Source: Candidatus Limimonas egerieequi
GTDB lineage: Bacteria; Bacillota; Clostridia; Oscillospirales; Acutalibacteraceae
Length of the DNA stretch: 54,930 nucleotides
Assembly: GCA_018064455.1 (NCBI GenBank)
Contig: JAGHVH010000005.1
Coordinates: forward strand, 1-54,930
Direction: 5' to 3'
Shown here one piece after another: positions 34,650 through 42,747 of the stretch; position 1 is the stretch's first letter, and the number at the start of each line of letters is the position of its first letter. The notes under the pieces were generated by a model that was given only the letters and a program-made list of their open reading frames with translations, had not been told where the DNA came from and did not search any database. The translations under genes and the position numbers were made by a program.

Positions 34650-35363
34650 TTATCTTAAATATTTGTCCTCATCAGACAGTCTCTTAACCATGATGAAGCA
34701 AACAAGAAATATGCAACTAACAAAGAAATCAAACAATCCAACATATACAGCTGATTCAATTGTTGCAAGAAAGTCATACATGCCGTGTATGAATACTGGT
34801 ACGACAACTGCAAGGCTTAAGCAGCGACGTGCCTTGTCGTATTGGCCACAGTCCTCATAGCGCTTAGCGAAGCCATAAAATGCACCCATGAGCACGCCAA
34901 AGCAACAATGGCCTGGCACGGCGGTAACTGCTCTAACAAGAGCAGTATTAAATCCATATAATAAAACATATCCAATATTTTCCCAAAGTGCAAATCCCAA
35001 GGATACGAAAACAGCATAGACAACGCCATCAAATTGGCAATTAAAATTAGCATTGCGCCACGTTTTCTTGCGAAGGAAATAGAACTTTGCGCCTTCCTCC
35101 GCACCGCCCACAACAATAAAGTTCATTATTAACAGGTATGCGAGTGAAGTCTGTTCCATGGACGAGTCCATATAAAACGAAGCGATAGCTTCAACAAGTC
35201 CAGCAAATGCAGTTGAGATTATTCCCTCAAATACAAGAGCAAAAAGTAAACTTGAAGGTTCCTTTTCAATCCTGTCCTTTTTATAGATGTATATCATCAG
35301 TGCTATTGCTGGGATAACAGCTGCCGCTGTAAGTATCGGATGTAACGCCATCGTAACAAACAT
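34650..35363 (-). CDS. PrsW-like intramembrane metalloprotease
   Basis: A 237-residue protein with about seven hydrophobic segments. The conserved PrsW/CAAX-type motifs are visible: EEGAKF (about 92-97), VYAVFVSLGFALWENIGY (about 114-131) and two histidines in VPGHCCFG (about 150-157) and PVFIHGMYD (about 198-206). These glutamates and histidines bind zinc in the family. PrsW in Bacillus cleaves the anti-sigma factor RsiW. Its neighbour here is an ECF sigma/anti-sigma pair, so a similar role is plausible. Confidence 0.85.
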   Translation of the reverse strand: MFVTMALHPILTAAAVIPAIALMIYIYKKDRIEKEPSSLLFALVFEGIISTAFAGLVEAIASFYMDSSMEQTSLAYLLIMNFIVVGGAEEGAKFYFLRKKTWRNANFNCQFDGVVYAVFVSLGFALWENIGYVLLYGFNTALVRAVTAVPGHCCFGVLMGAFYGFAKRYEDCGQYDKARRCLSLAVVVPVFIHGMYDFLATIESAVYVGLFDFFVSCIFLVCFIMVKRLSDEDKYLR

Positions 35364-35364
35364 A

Positions 35365-36510
35365 TTATTCTCCCATTACTATATCGACAAGGCGGCTTGT
35401 TGCATTGCCATCAGGCTCATCGAAATTAAAGCGCCTAAAGGCATCCATAGATTTAGGCTCTACCTTTGATGCCTTGACAGCATCAATTAAAGACGCCTGG
35501 TCGTGAGCAATTGGGCCTGGCACATATTCCTCATAGTTGAAATAAAAGTCACGAGCTCCCTTGTAGTTTTCTAAATCGTATGCATAGAAAACAATTGGCT
35601 TGTTCTGAATTGCAAAGTCCATACAGATTGATGAGTAGTCTGTAATGAGCATATCAGAGATAAGACAGAGTTCGTTGACATTATCATAATCAGTTACATC
35701 AAATGCACCAAGTGACCTATCCCGAATGTTTGCCTCATGCACCTGTGGATGAAGCCTTATAAGTATCTCAACATCAGGACCGAGTGCCTCGCGAAGTGCC
35801 TTTGCATCAAACATATCAAGTATCTTGCTGTCAGCCTCACTGTCCTCACGGAAAGTTGGAGCGTAGAGTACAACATACTTGCCCTCGAGCTCTGGATAGA
35901 GCTCGTAAAGGTGATCACGAGCGGTCTCTTTTTCAAGGCGACGGAAGTAGTAGTCAGAGTTTGGGCTGCCGACATCCAAAACCTTGGACTGTGGGACACC
36001 AAAAGCCTTGGCATAGATATCACGAACGCAGGAGGATGAGCAAACGACGTATGAAAGTTTCTCGTTTGCGAGTACCTCTCGCCTCCTGATAGTTTCAGGA
36101 ACTGTGATATCGAAGCCAAACTTTTTAAAGGCACCCTGGCCATGCCAAAGCTGAGTAATCACTGTCGCCTGGTTTGGATGGCACTTGGCAAGTGCCATAA
36201 AGTTGTCATTTAAGAAAATATACTTGGCTCTGCCAAGCTTTAGAGCATCTATTGTGACAAACCTAAGCGCAGTCTTGATGTCATCAAGGTCTGTGCGCTC
36301 AATGTGAAGGAACTCATACTCCTTACCGCCCCTGGCAGTTCTGTACTTGAGTTCCGCTTCAACCTCTCCGAGGCCGTCACTAAAGTGAGCGTTGTGCATC
36401 GACACGAGTCCTACTCGGTCTTCCCGGACCCCTAGGAGTGCGCCAACATTAAAAAACAAAGAGTAAAGAGAAAAAATGCTGCTCTTTACTACATCCTTCA
36501 AGTTAGCCAT
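35365..36510 (-). CDS. CDP-glycerol/ribitol glycerophosphotransferase (TagB/TarF-like)
   Basis: A 381-residue GT-B type transferase of the TagB/TagF family, which adds glycerol- or ribitol-phosphate units from CDP-activated donors during wall polymer synthesis. The donor-site motifs TQLWHGQGAFKKFGFD (about 136-151) and ITDYSSICMDFAIQNKPIVFY (about 285-305) are present. Many TagF-like enzymes have an extra N-terminal membrane-binding region; here it is short and hydrophobic (about residues 10-30). It lies next to tarJ and tarI, so ribitol-phosphate is the probable donor. Confidence 0.87.
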   Translation of the reverse strand: MANLKDVVKSSIFSLYSLFFNVGALLGVREDRVGLVSMHNAHFSDGLGEVEAELKYRTARGGKEYEFLHIERTDLDDIKTALRFVTIDALKLGRAKYIFLNDNFMALAKCHPNQATVITQLWHGQGAFKKFGFDITVPETIRRREVLANEKLSYVVCSSSCVRDIYAKAFGVPQSKVLDVGSPNSDYYFRRLEKETARDHLYELYPELEGKYVVLYAPTFREDSEADSKILDMFDAKALREALGPDVEILIRLHPQVHEANIRDRSLGAFDVTDYDNVNELCLISDMLITDYSSICMDFAIQNKPIVFYAYDLENYKGARDFYFNYEEYVPGPIAHDQASLIDAVKASKVEPKSMDAFRRFNFDEPDGNATSRLVDIVMGE

Positions 36511-36529
36511 TTCTCTTTACCCTCCAAAA

Positions 36530-37555
36530 TTACTTATTCCAGTGCATTACTGTCTTACCAAGGCGAAGTGCTGAGTCAGCGCTAAATGCCTTGTGAATGT
36601 CACTGATTGTACGAACATCAAATGTCTCACCAATGAGTGTCTCAAAGTAGTGTGTCTCAACCTTGTTATCCTCTAAAAACTTAACTGTCTTTTCGAAGTC
36701 AGCGCGTCCAGAACGAGATGAGCCAAATACGCGAAGGCCTTTTTCAAGTACCATACGTGTGTTGATTGCTACGTTGTTTTCTGAAACACCACCAAGGGCA
36801 ATTGTGCCCTCTGGATTGATGTGATCAATCATCTGGTTGATTGCTGGTTCACAACCAGCACCACCAACACACTCAAAGCAGTGGTCAAGCATCAAATCAT
36901 CTGGGATGTCATCGACATGCATTGTCTCATCCGCAAATGTGAAATACGAAAGCTTGTCATAGTCCATACCAAAAACATAGAGTTTGATGTCTGGATAGAG
37001 CTTTGAGAGAATTGTTGCTGTGATGAAACCAAGGTTGCCATCGCCCCATACTCCAACGGAGTTACGGCGACTGTGCGCAATCTTGTCAAACCTTGAAATG
37101 ATGTGCATTGAAACAGAAATAAGTTCTGTAAATGCCGCAACATCAGGATTTACGTCATCTGAAATCTTAACAAGACGATCAGGTTGCATTAAAACCTGGT
37201 CCTGCAAAAATCCGTCAAAACCACTTGAGCGGAACTTGCTAGAACGGAGATAGTTTTCAGCAATAATATCGTCATTTTCTGTTGGTGTATTTGGAATACA
37301 AATTACACGGTCGCCTGGTTTAAAGTTACCTGTTGTATCAAAAATAACCTCTGCAAGGCACTCATGGATGAGGGCCATAGGAAGTTTCTTTGCAAGTACT
37401 TCCTTAGAACGAGCGCCCTGATAGTAGCGCTGATCTGCTCTGCAGATTGAGAGGTGTGTTGGGCGGATAAGGACTCCACCCTCTGACAAATCTATTTCTC
37501 CATAGGTAACCTCAATCATTCGAGGCGCTGTGAGCTGATAGATGGAGTTAATCAT
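36530..37555 (-). CDS. tarJ: Ribulose-5-phosphate reductase TarJ
   Basis: A 341-residue zinc/MDR dehydrogenase with strong overall resemblance to TarJ, including MINSIYQLTAPRMIEVTYG and HLSICRADQRYYQGARS. TarJ reduces ribulose 5-phosphate to ribitol 5-phosphate with NADPH. The nucleotide-binding GVWGDGNLGFITA (about 168-180) and the catalytic Cys (about 38) are visible. Its start overlaps the tarI stop by 4 bp (ATGA), a coupling also found in other Gram-positives. Confidence 0.93.
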   Translation of the reverse strand: MINSIYQLTAPRMIEVTYGEIDLSEGGVLIRPTHLSICRADQRYYQGARSKEVLAKKLPMALIHECLAEVIFDTTGNFKPGDRVICIPNTPTENDDIIAENYLRSSKFRSSGFDGFLQDQVLMQPDRLVKISDDVNPDVAAFTELISVSMHIISRFDKIAHSRRNSVGVWGDGNLGFITATILSKLYPDIKLYVFGMDYDKLSYFTFADETMHVDDIPDDLMLDHCFECVGGAGCEPAINQMIDHINPEGTIALGGVSENNVAINTRMVLEKGLRVFGSSRSGRADFEKTVKFLEDNKVETHYFETLIGETFDVRTISDIHKAFSADSALRLGKTVMHWNK

Positions 37556-38265
37556 GCGTCAAAATCTCCCCCGAGCATAGTAGCTGCAACTTTAAGGTCA
37601 AATGGATATGTAATCTTCATATTTGATACTTCGCCTTCAACAAGATAAACCTTCTCGCCCTTCATAGCAAAGATCTTGCAGGCATCTGTCAAGATGTCCT
37701 TCTCTTCATCTGTAAGTCCTTCGTAAAGGGCCTTAAGCTTCTTGGCATTGAATGACTGTGGAGTCTGGCCCTGGAAAAGTGTTGCACGATTTGGAATCTG
37801 TGAGATAACCTCTCCATCCTGTGACTCAACGATAGTATCAGTTGCTGGTACTACTGTATCGCAAGCGCCATACTTCTTGGCAGCCTCAATGTTTTCTTCA
37901 ATAATTCTATGAGTGACGAAAGGACGAACTGCATCATGAGTTACGATGATTGTATCGTCATCAAGGCCATACTTGCCTTCGATGAACTTGATAGCATTCA
38001 TCAAAGTCTCGTTTCTTGTAGAACCGCCTTCGATTACTGTGATACGGTCAGTCTCACCAAGTGACTTCTTAATCATGTTCTCGGTGTGAGCAACCCAAGC
38101 CTTTGGAGTCAATACAATAACATGTTCAAACTCTGGGCAAACAAAAAACTTTTCAATTGTGTGGATGATAATTGGCTGCTTGCCAAGCATCAAATACTGC
38201 TTAGGAGTATCTGAGTTGCCCATACGTGAGCCAATACCACCAGCTAAAACTACTGCAAATGTCAT
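37552..38265 (-). CDS. tarI: Ribitol-5-phosphate cytidylyltransferase TarI
   Basis: A 237-residue IspD-type nucleotidyltransferase starting MTFAVVLAGGIGSRMG, the CTP-binding loop. Its sequence matches TarI more closely than IspD: HTIEKFFVCPEFEHVIVLTP, TVIEGGSTRNETLMNAI and VTHDAVRPFVTHRIIEENI. It makes CDP-ribitol from the TarJ product. The ATG at 38265 has GGAGGAC upstream; its first base is shared with the stop of the glycosyltransferase gene. Confidence 0.93.
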   Translation of the reverse strand: MTFAVVLAGGIGSRMGNSDTPKQYLMLGKQPIIIHTIEKFFVCPEFEHVIVLTPKAWVAHTENMIKKSLGETDRITVIEGGSTRNETLMNAIKFIEGKYGLDDDTIIVTHDAVRPFVTHRIIEENIEAAKKYGACDTVVPATDTIVESQDGEVISQIPNRATLFQGQTPQSFNAKKLKALYEGLTDEEKDILTDACKIFAMKGEKVYLVEGEVSNMKITYPFDLKVAATMLGGDFDA

Positions 38266-39047
38266 TATAAAGTCCTCCATTTTAGGTAATATTTAAGCAT
38301 ACTTTGTATGTGAATAATCTTGAGTTTCGTATTGCGCTTTGAATCGCGCGCCCAAACGTGATAAACAATTGCGTCTGGGAAGAAGAGCACTTTGCCATGC
38401 TTTTTAAGTGTTCTTGTGATATCGCAGTCCTCAAAGTACATAAAGTAGCGGTCATCAAAACCACCGATTTTCCTAAAGGCATCGCCTCTAAAGAACATAA
38501 AGCAACCTGTTGCATTCCATATCTCAAACGGCTTTGAATAATCCGCATCAAGCATTGCATAGCTTGAAAGGAGTTTTGATGGTTCATCGCCACGAAGACG
38601 ACTTGCTGCAAGATACCAGATATGTGGCTTTTTCTTGCCAAGGATTTGATCACGTCCATCAGGGAAGCAAATCCTTGGGGAAAGTTGAACCACATCAGAA
38701 TTCTCATTACAATAATTCACCATCATTGAAACAATGTCATCCTTGATTACAACGTCAGGATTTACAACACAGTGGTAATCGGATTTAAAGTTATCAAACT
38801 CTGAAAGCATCTTGTTGTGTGCCTTGCCAAATCCGATGTTGTCACCACCGCACTTCAATGTGAACCTTGGGTCAGCTGAAAACTTTTCCTTCAAAAGTTC
38901 AATCGTGCCATCCGTTGAACCGTTGTCAAAGACAAAGAGTCTAAAGTCAATCTCAGGGTCTTTTACAGAATCAAGTAATGTACCTACGGCTGTTTCAATG
39001 TATTTCACATTGTTATAAGTTACAATGCTCGCTGATACTTTTGTCAT
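38265..39047 (-). CDS. Family 2 glycosyltransferase (rhamnosyltransferase-like)
   Basis: A 260-residue GT2 enzyme. The nucleotide-sugar fold is seen in SASIVTYNN (residues 5-13), FVFDNGSTDGTIELL (about 38-52) and the metal-binding VVNPDVVI (about 92-99). The acceptor motif YFEDCDITRTLKKHGK lies near 203-218. It looks most like dTDP-rhamnosyl transferases. The start overlaps the preceding glycosyltransferase gene by 4 bp. Likely part of the wall or capsule polymer made with tarIJ. Confidence 0.85.
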   Translation of the reverse strand: MTKVSASIVTYNNVKYIETAVGTLLDSVKDPEIDFRLFVFDNGSTDGTIELLKEKFSADPRFTLKCGGDNIGFGKAHNKMLSEFDNFKSDYHCVVNPDVVIKDDIVSMMVNYCNENSDVVQLSPRICFPDGRDQILGKKKPHIWYLAASRLRGDEPSKLLSSYAMLDADYSKPFEIWNATGCFMFFRGDAFRKIGGFDDRYFMYFEDCDITRTLKKHGKVLFFPDAIVYHVWARDSKRNTKLKIIHIQSMLKYYLKWRTL

Positions 39048-39724
39048 AATACAATGTCCTTTATTATACTAAATCGCCATTTGAGTTTTTGAGTCAAAGA
39101 CGTTGGATTACCAGTTAAACTATCGCTATTCCTGCGATAAAGTAAGTATGGTGTGTCAATCAGTTTGACAGAACCACACCTTTCTGCCTTGAGTCCTATC
39201 CACTGGTCGTGCATAGGAAGGTCATCTGGGAAAGGTAAAATTTCATCTTTAAGGCTTGCATCAAAAGCCATGCAACAGCCCATGTATGAGTTCCTAATCA
39301 AGTTCTGTAAGAAGCCTGTCTTTGTGCCATGAAGTGCAAAGAAGGATTCCTCAGTAACATTCAGTGCCTCATCAGTCACCTTGGCATCGTGCATTACAAG
39401 GATTGCTCCACGACTGATTTCATCAGTCACAGCCTGCACCTTGCCAGGTAGCCATACATCGTCTTGGTCGGAAAGGAAAATCAAGTCACCACTTGTCGCT
39501 GCTATCGCATGCTCAAAGTTCTTGATTACTCCTCGTCCCGGGCCCTCGATGTACTTGACACGCGGGTCGCCGACCCGCTCCACTGCAGCCTTGGTTCCCC
39601 CGCTCGGATTGTCATCCGAGACGATGACTTCGTCATCCGTACCAAGCTGCGCTAATATCGAGTCAAGTTGCTCCTCTATGTACTTTTCACCATTGTACGC
39701 TGCAAGCGCTACGGAAACTTTCAT
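39044..39724 (-). CDS. Family 2 glycosyltransferase
   Basis: A 226-residue GT2 enzyme starting MKVSVALAAYNGEKYIEEQL, with VSDDNPSGGTKAAV (about 35-48) and the DXD-type SDQDDVWLPGKV (about 85-96). The C-terminal acceptor region contains MPMHDQW-like LPMHDQWIGLKA (about 169-180). Such proteins are usual in capsule/rhamnan clusters. It is the first gene of a five-gene operon through to the TagF-like transferase. The stretch 39725-39840 is an AT-rich divergent promoter region. Confidence 0.87.
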   Translation of the reverse strand: MKVSVALAAYNGEKYIEEQLDSILAQLGTDDEVIVSDDNPSGGTKAAVERVGDPRVKYIEGPGRGVIKNFEHAIAATSGDLIFLSDQDDVWLPGKVQAVTDEISRGAILVMHDAKVTDEALNVTEESFFALHGTKTGFLQNLIRNSYMGCCMAFDASLKDEILPFPDDLPMHDQWIGLKAERCGSVKLIDTPYLLYRRNSDSLTGNPTSLTQKLKWRFSIIKDIVL

Positions 39725-39840
39725 AGCTTACGCTCCAATAAGAAAATTAACTTCTCTATTTTAACATATAACAGTTTTATTTACAAATAAACTATGTTAA
39801 AATATACGCGGTTAATTTATTTTTGTAAGGAGGAGATAAC

Positions 39841-41040
39841 ATGTCAAAAGGTTATCCAAATATTCTCATCCACGGCTTCTTTGGATGGGGCGACCAAGAC
39901 TTACTTAACAAAGTATCACCATACTTCGGTGGTATTTTTAAAAAGGGTATGGATCAGTACTTAACTGAGCAGGGCTATGAATCATATGCTCCATCAGTAG
40001 GTCCATGGAGTTCTGCATGGGACCGTTCTTGCGAACTCTATGCTCAGATTATGGGTGGTACAGTAGACTATGGTAAAGCTCACAGCGAAAAGTACGGACA
40101 TGCTCGCTATGGCAAGACTTACAAAGGCTACATCAATGACTGGGGTGCACCAGGTGCTCATGCAAAGGTTAACCTCATCGGTCACTCATTCGGTGGTCCA
40201 ACAGTAATCCGCTTCTGCGACCTTCTCGATCGCGGATGTGCTGAGGAACGCGCAGTTACTCCTAAGGAGGAGCTCTCACCACTCTTCGAGGGTGGCCACG
40301 CTAACCTTATCCACTGCGCTACAACACTTTCAGGCACAAACAACGGTACAACACTTGCTGAGGCAGGTTCTGACCTTCATATCTCAAATCTTGTAAACTG
40401 GCTCCTTCTCGGCGTCATCTCAACATGCCTTGGCCAGACAAACGCATTTAGACTTTGGGACTTCAAGTGCGCTCACTGGGGTATCACACCAATCTACGCA
40501 AACGAACTTGAGCACAAGTTCCGTGGCTTTAGAGCTTGCAAGGAAGCAGTTGACCGCTACAATGCTAACGACTTCGATAACATCATGGTTGAGATGTCAG
40601 TTACAAACTCTGCAAAACTCAACGAAGAGACAAGCATCTCTCCAAAGATTTACTACTTTGCTCGTCGTGCTTGCCGCTCACACAAGATTGGTAACCTTCC
40701 ATTCCAGGCTATGCACTTAAAGTCATTCCCTATCGCTCATATTTCTCAGCTCATCACTGGCTGGTATATGACTCCATACCTCAAGAAGACATTCGGTGCT
40801 GACTCTTCATGGTTCGCATCAGACGGCCCTGTAAACACTGTTTGCACAGCTGCTCCATGGAACAAGCCTCAAGAGGATTGGACAGAGAAGACTGTTGTTG
40901 TTCCAGGTAAATGGTACAACATGCCTGTTGAGTACAAGGATCACTTTAGTTGGATGGGATTCCTTGAGGATACCAAGGTTTACAGACAGTACTTCCTTGA
41001 TATGGTTAAGAGCTTCGAAGCTCTCGAGCCAATTAAATAA
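39841..41040 (+). CDS. Alpha/beta hydrolase, triacylglycerol lipase-like
   Basis: A 399-residue lipase resembling the staphylococcal/Bacillus I.5 lipases, but without signal peptide or pro-region. It starts PNILIHGFFGWG (oxyanion region), and PSVGPWSSAWDRSCELYAQI matches the family. The nucleophile Ser is in LIGHSFGG (about 115-122). A likely catalytic His is in YKDHFSWMGF near residue 365. An AAGGAGGAG ribosome site is well placed. It stands alone between promoters and a terminator and is probably cytosolic. Confidence 0.87.
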   Translation: MSKGYPNILIHGFFGWGDQDLLNKVSPYFGGIFKKGMDQYLTEQGYESYAPSVGPWSSAWDRSCELYAQIMGGTVDYGKAHSEKYGHARYGKTYKGYINDWGAPGAHAKVNLIGHSFGGPTVIRFCDLLDRGCAEERAVTPKEELSPLFEGGHANLIHCATTLSGTNNGTTLAEAGSDLHISNLVNWLLLGVISTCLGQTNAFRLWDFKCAHWGITPIYANELEHKFRGFRACKEAVDRYNANDFDNIMVEMSVTNSAKLNEETSISPKIYYFARRACRSHKIGNLPFQAMHLKSFPIAHISQLITGWYMTPYLKKTFGADSSWFASDGPVNTVCTAAPWNKPQEDWTEKTVVVPGKWYNMPVEYKDHFSWMGFLEDTKVYRQYFLDMVKSFEALEPIK

Positions 41041-41117
41041 CTAAAAGTTTAAATTAAGTTGAAATTTTCTATTTATTATTTAAACTCAAGCAAAAGCTTA
41101 AAACAGTTTAACAAAAG

Positions 41118-41143
41118 AGCCTGAGGCAACCGCCTCAGGCTCT
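41118..41143. terminator. Bidirectional terminator between lipase and MBL gene
   Basis: An 11-bp perfect stem GAGCCTGAGGC/GCCTCAGGCTC with an AACC loop, T-rich on both sides. It lies about 80 bp after the lipase stop and 17 bp before the convergent MBL gene. Confidence 0.9.
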
Positions 41144-41159
41144 AATCTTTTCTTTAAAA

Positions 41160-41996
41160 TTATCTATCACACTGATGTGCAAAGTAGAAGCAAGTAAATA
41201 CTCCGTGCTTCAACGATGGTGCAACAGCGATACAGAATGGGCTCTTTGCACCAGGCATATTGAACTGCTTAATTGCCTTTTCTGGTGTAAGTTTGTCTAC
41301 CCAGTTTGCATAGTCAACGATGAATGAGATCTTGTTGTTAAGTGGTGCATGTGAACCACGCATCTTTTTGTATCCAAGTCTCTTAACATCCTCATAGTAC
41401 TTACGAGCAGTTGCTGCGTACTCATGAAGTGAGCAATCAGGGTTTGTCCACATCCATGTGCCCATATTACAAGCATCACCCATGTGAATGAACTTTTCTG
41501 CCTCATCAAGGAACGTAATTGAACCAGGTGTGTGGCCTGGGAATTCCTTAACTATAAGCTTTTTACCACCAAGGTCAATTACATCGCCATCACGAAGTGG
41601 CTTGTAAACTGTCTTGCCCTTCATAGGTTTTAAAAGCTTGTAGATTACAGGAGTCAATAATCTTGCCTTCTTGTATCTCTCAAAAATACCACGGCTGATA
41701 TCATCAACAAGTTTGAAGTAAACATCGCTTGTTGTAAACGTTGGAAGGTCCTTTTCACCTATCAACACTTCAGAGAACTTGTGGTTGCCATTTGAATGGT
41801 CAGGATGGAAGTGTGAATTTACAACAATAAGTTCCTTATTTGTCATTGTAGCAACAAACTTCTTGATGTTAAAGATATCCATACCTGTATCCATAAGCAT
41901 CGCCTTATCAGTACCTTCGATAAGGAATGATGTTACCATATACTCATTGATAGCACGTACTCCATCATAAATTCTCTGGACCTGATATATATTCAT
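41160..41996 (-). CDS. MBL-fold hydrolase (COG0491 type)
   Basis: A 278-residue metallo-beta-lactamase-fold hydrolase. The metal motif is NSHFHPDHSNG (about 60-70), a further His lies in KEFPGHTPGSITF (about 151-163), and an Asp is in HMGDACNMG (about 172-180). An AGGAGGGG ribosome site precedes the ATG. It resembles glyoxalase II-like/flavorubredoxin-type members, but the substrate is unknown. It differs in type from the UlaG-like protein at 17.9 kb. Confidence 0.86.
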   Translation of the reverse strand: MNIYQVQRIYDGVRAINEYMVTSFLIEGTDKAMLMDTGMDIFNIKKFVATMTNKELIVVNSHFHPDHSNGNHKFSEVLIGEKDLPTFTTSDVYFKLVDDISRGIFERYKKARLLTPVIYKLLKPMKGKTVYKPLRDGDVIDLGGKKLIVKEFPGHTPGSITFLDEAEKFIHMGDACNMGTWMWTNPDCSLHEYAATARKYYEDVKRLGYKKMRGSHAPLNNKISFIVDYANWVDKLTPEKAIKQFNMPGAKSPFCIAVAPSLKHGVFTCFYFAHQCDR

Positions 41997-42136
41997 AATC
42001 TATCCCCTCCTAGCAATAAATAAGCCTAAATTTAATCTTTGAAATATCTTACCACATTTGCTAGAATATAGACAATAATTTATATGTGTAGCAAGCACTT
42101 AAACTTGGTGCAAAGCAAACACTAAAAGGTGATAAT

Positions 42137-42577
42137 ATGAAAATAGTAGTAATCAACGGACCATCAATTAATATGCTCGGTATCCGCGAGCCTGCAATAT
42201 ATGGTGAAGAAACATATGATGACCTCTGTGAAAAAATCTATTCTCACTGCAGAATAAAAGGCATCAAAGTTGAAATATATCAATCAAATCACGAAGGCGA
42301 TCTTGTCGACAAGATTCAGGACTGCTTCCACAAAGCAGACGGCATCATAATCAACGCTGCTGGCTACACTCACACCAGCATCGCCATTGCCGATGCCTTA
42401 AGAGCAGTTAACATCCCAACCGTTGAGGTGCACATCTCTGAGCCAAAGGAGCGTGAGGAATACCGCCACTTCTCCTACACTGAAGAAGTAAGTATCGCAT
42501 CAATCAGAGGCGAAGGCACAAACGGCTACCTCAAGGCAATCGACCTTCTTGAAATTACAATCAAAAATATGAAGTAA
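42137..42577 (+). CDS. aroQ: 3-dehydroquinate dehydratase, type II
   Basis: A 146-residue type II dehydroquinase that removes water from 3-dehydroquinate in the shikimate pathway. Signature NGPSINMLGIREPAIYG (about 6-22) holds the substrate loop; the catalytic Tyr is in this region and His in VEVHISEPKERE (about 97-108). The length is normal. It stands apart from other aro genes. Its 3' region carries a tandem repeat array before the terminator. Confidence 0.95.
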   Translation: MKIVVINGPSINMLGIREPAIYGEETYDDLCEKIYSHCRIKGIKVEIYQSNHEGDLVDKIQDCFHKADGIIINAAGYTHTSIAIADALRAVNIPTVEVHISEPKEREEYRHFSYTEEVSIASIRGEGTNGYLKAIDLLEITIKNMK

Positions 42578-42578
42578 A

Positions 42579-42700
42579 CAAGCATCAAAAGCAAGGCTAA
42601 AGCAAATCAAAAACAAGGCTAAAGCAAAACAAAAGCAAGGCTAAAGCAAAACAAAAGCAAGACTAAAACAAACCAAAAGCAAGACTAAAGCAAATCAAAA
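42579..42700 (+). repeat. 22-bp tandem array in the aroQ 3' region
   Basis: Five near-identical 22-bp units, each containing CAAGGCTAAAGC or CAAGACTAAAGC, at 42592, 42614, 42636, 42658 and 42680, with a partial unit just after the aroQ stop. No open frame with a ribosome site runs through it. It ends directly at the terminator 42701-42725. The units resemble (GGCTA-AAGCAAA core) those in the galE 3' array read on the other strand. Confidence 0.85.
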
Positions 42701-42731
42701 GGGCTTCAGGTTTTTCCTGAAGCCCATTTTT
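42701..42731. terminator. Terminator of aroQ (and the convergent amidohydrolase)
   Basis: A 10-bp perfect stem GGGCTTCAGG/CCTGAAGCCC with a TTTTT loop, followed by ATTTTT on the plus strand. The same stem, in inverted orientation with its flanking bases, recurs at 44793-44814. Confidence 0.92.
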
Positions 42732-42747
42732 AATGCCTAATTCAACT

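Noticed and set aside
42137-42577. aroQ as part of a transferred island with the Bro-N gene
   Set aside because: aroQ is a normal core gene with typical codon use; only the segment between the inverted terminator copies is unusual.
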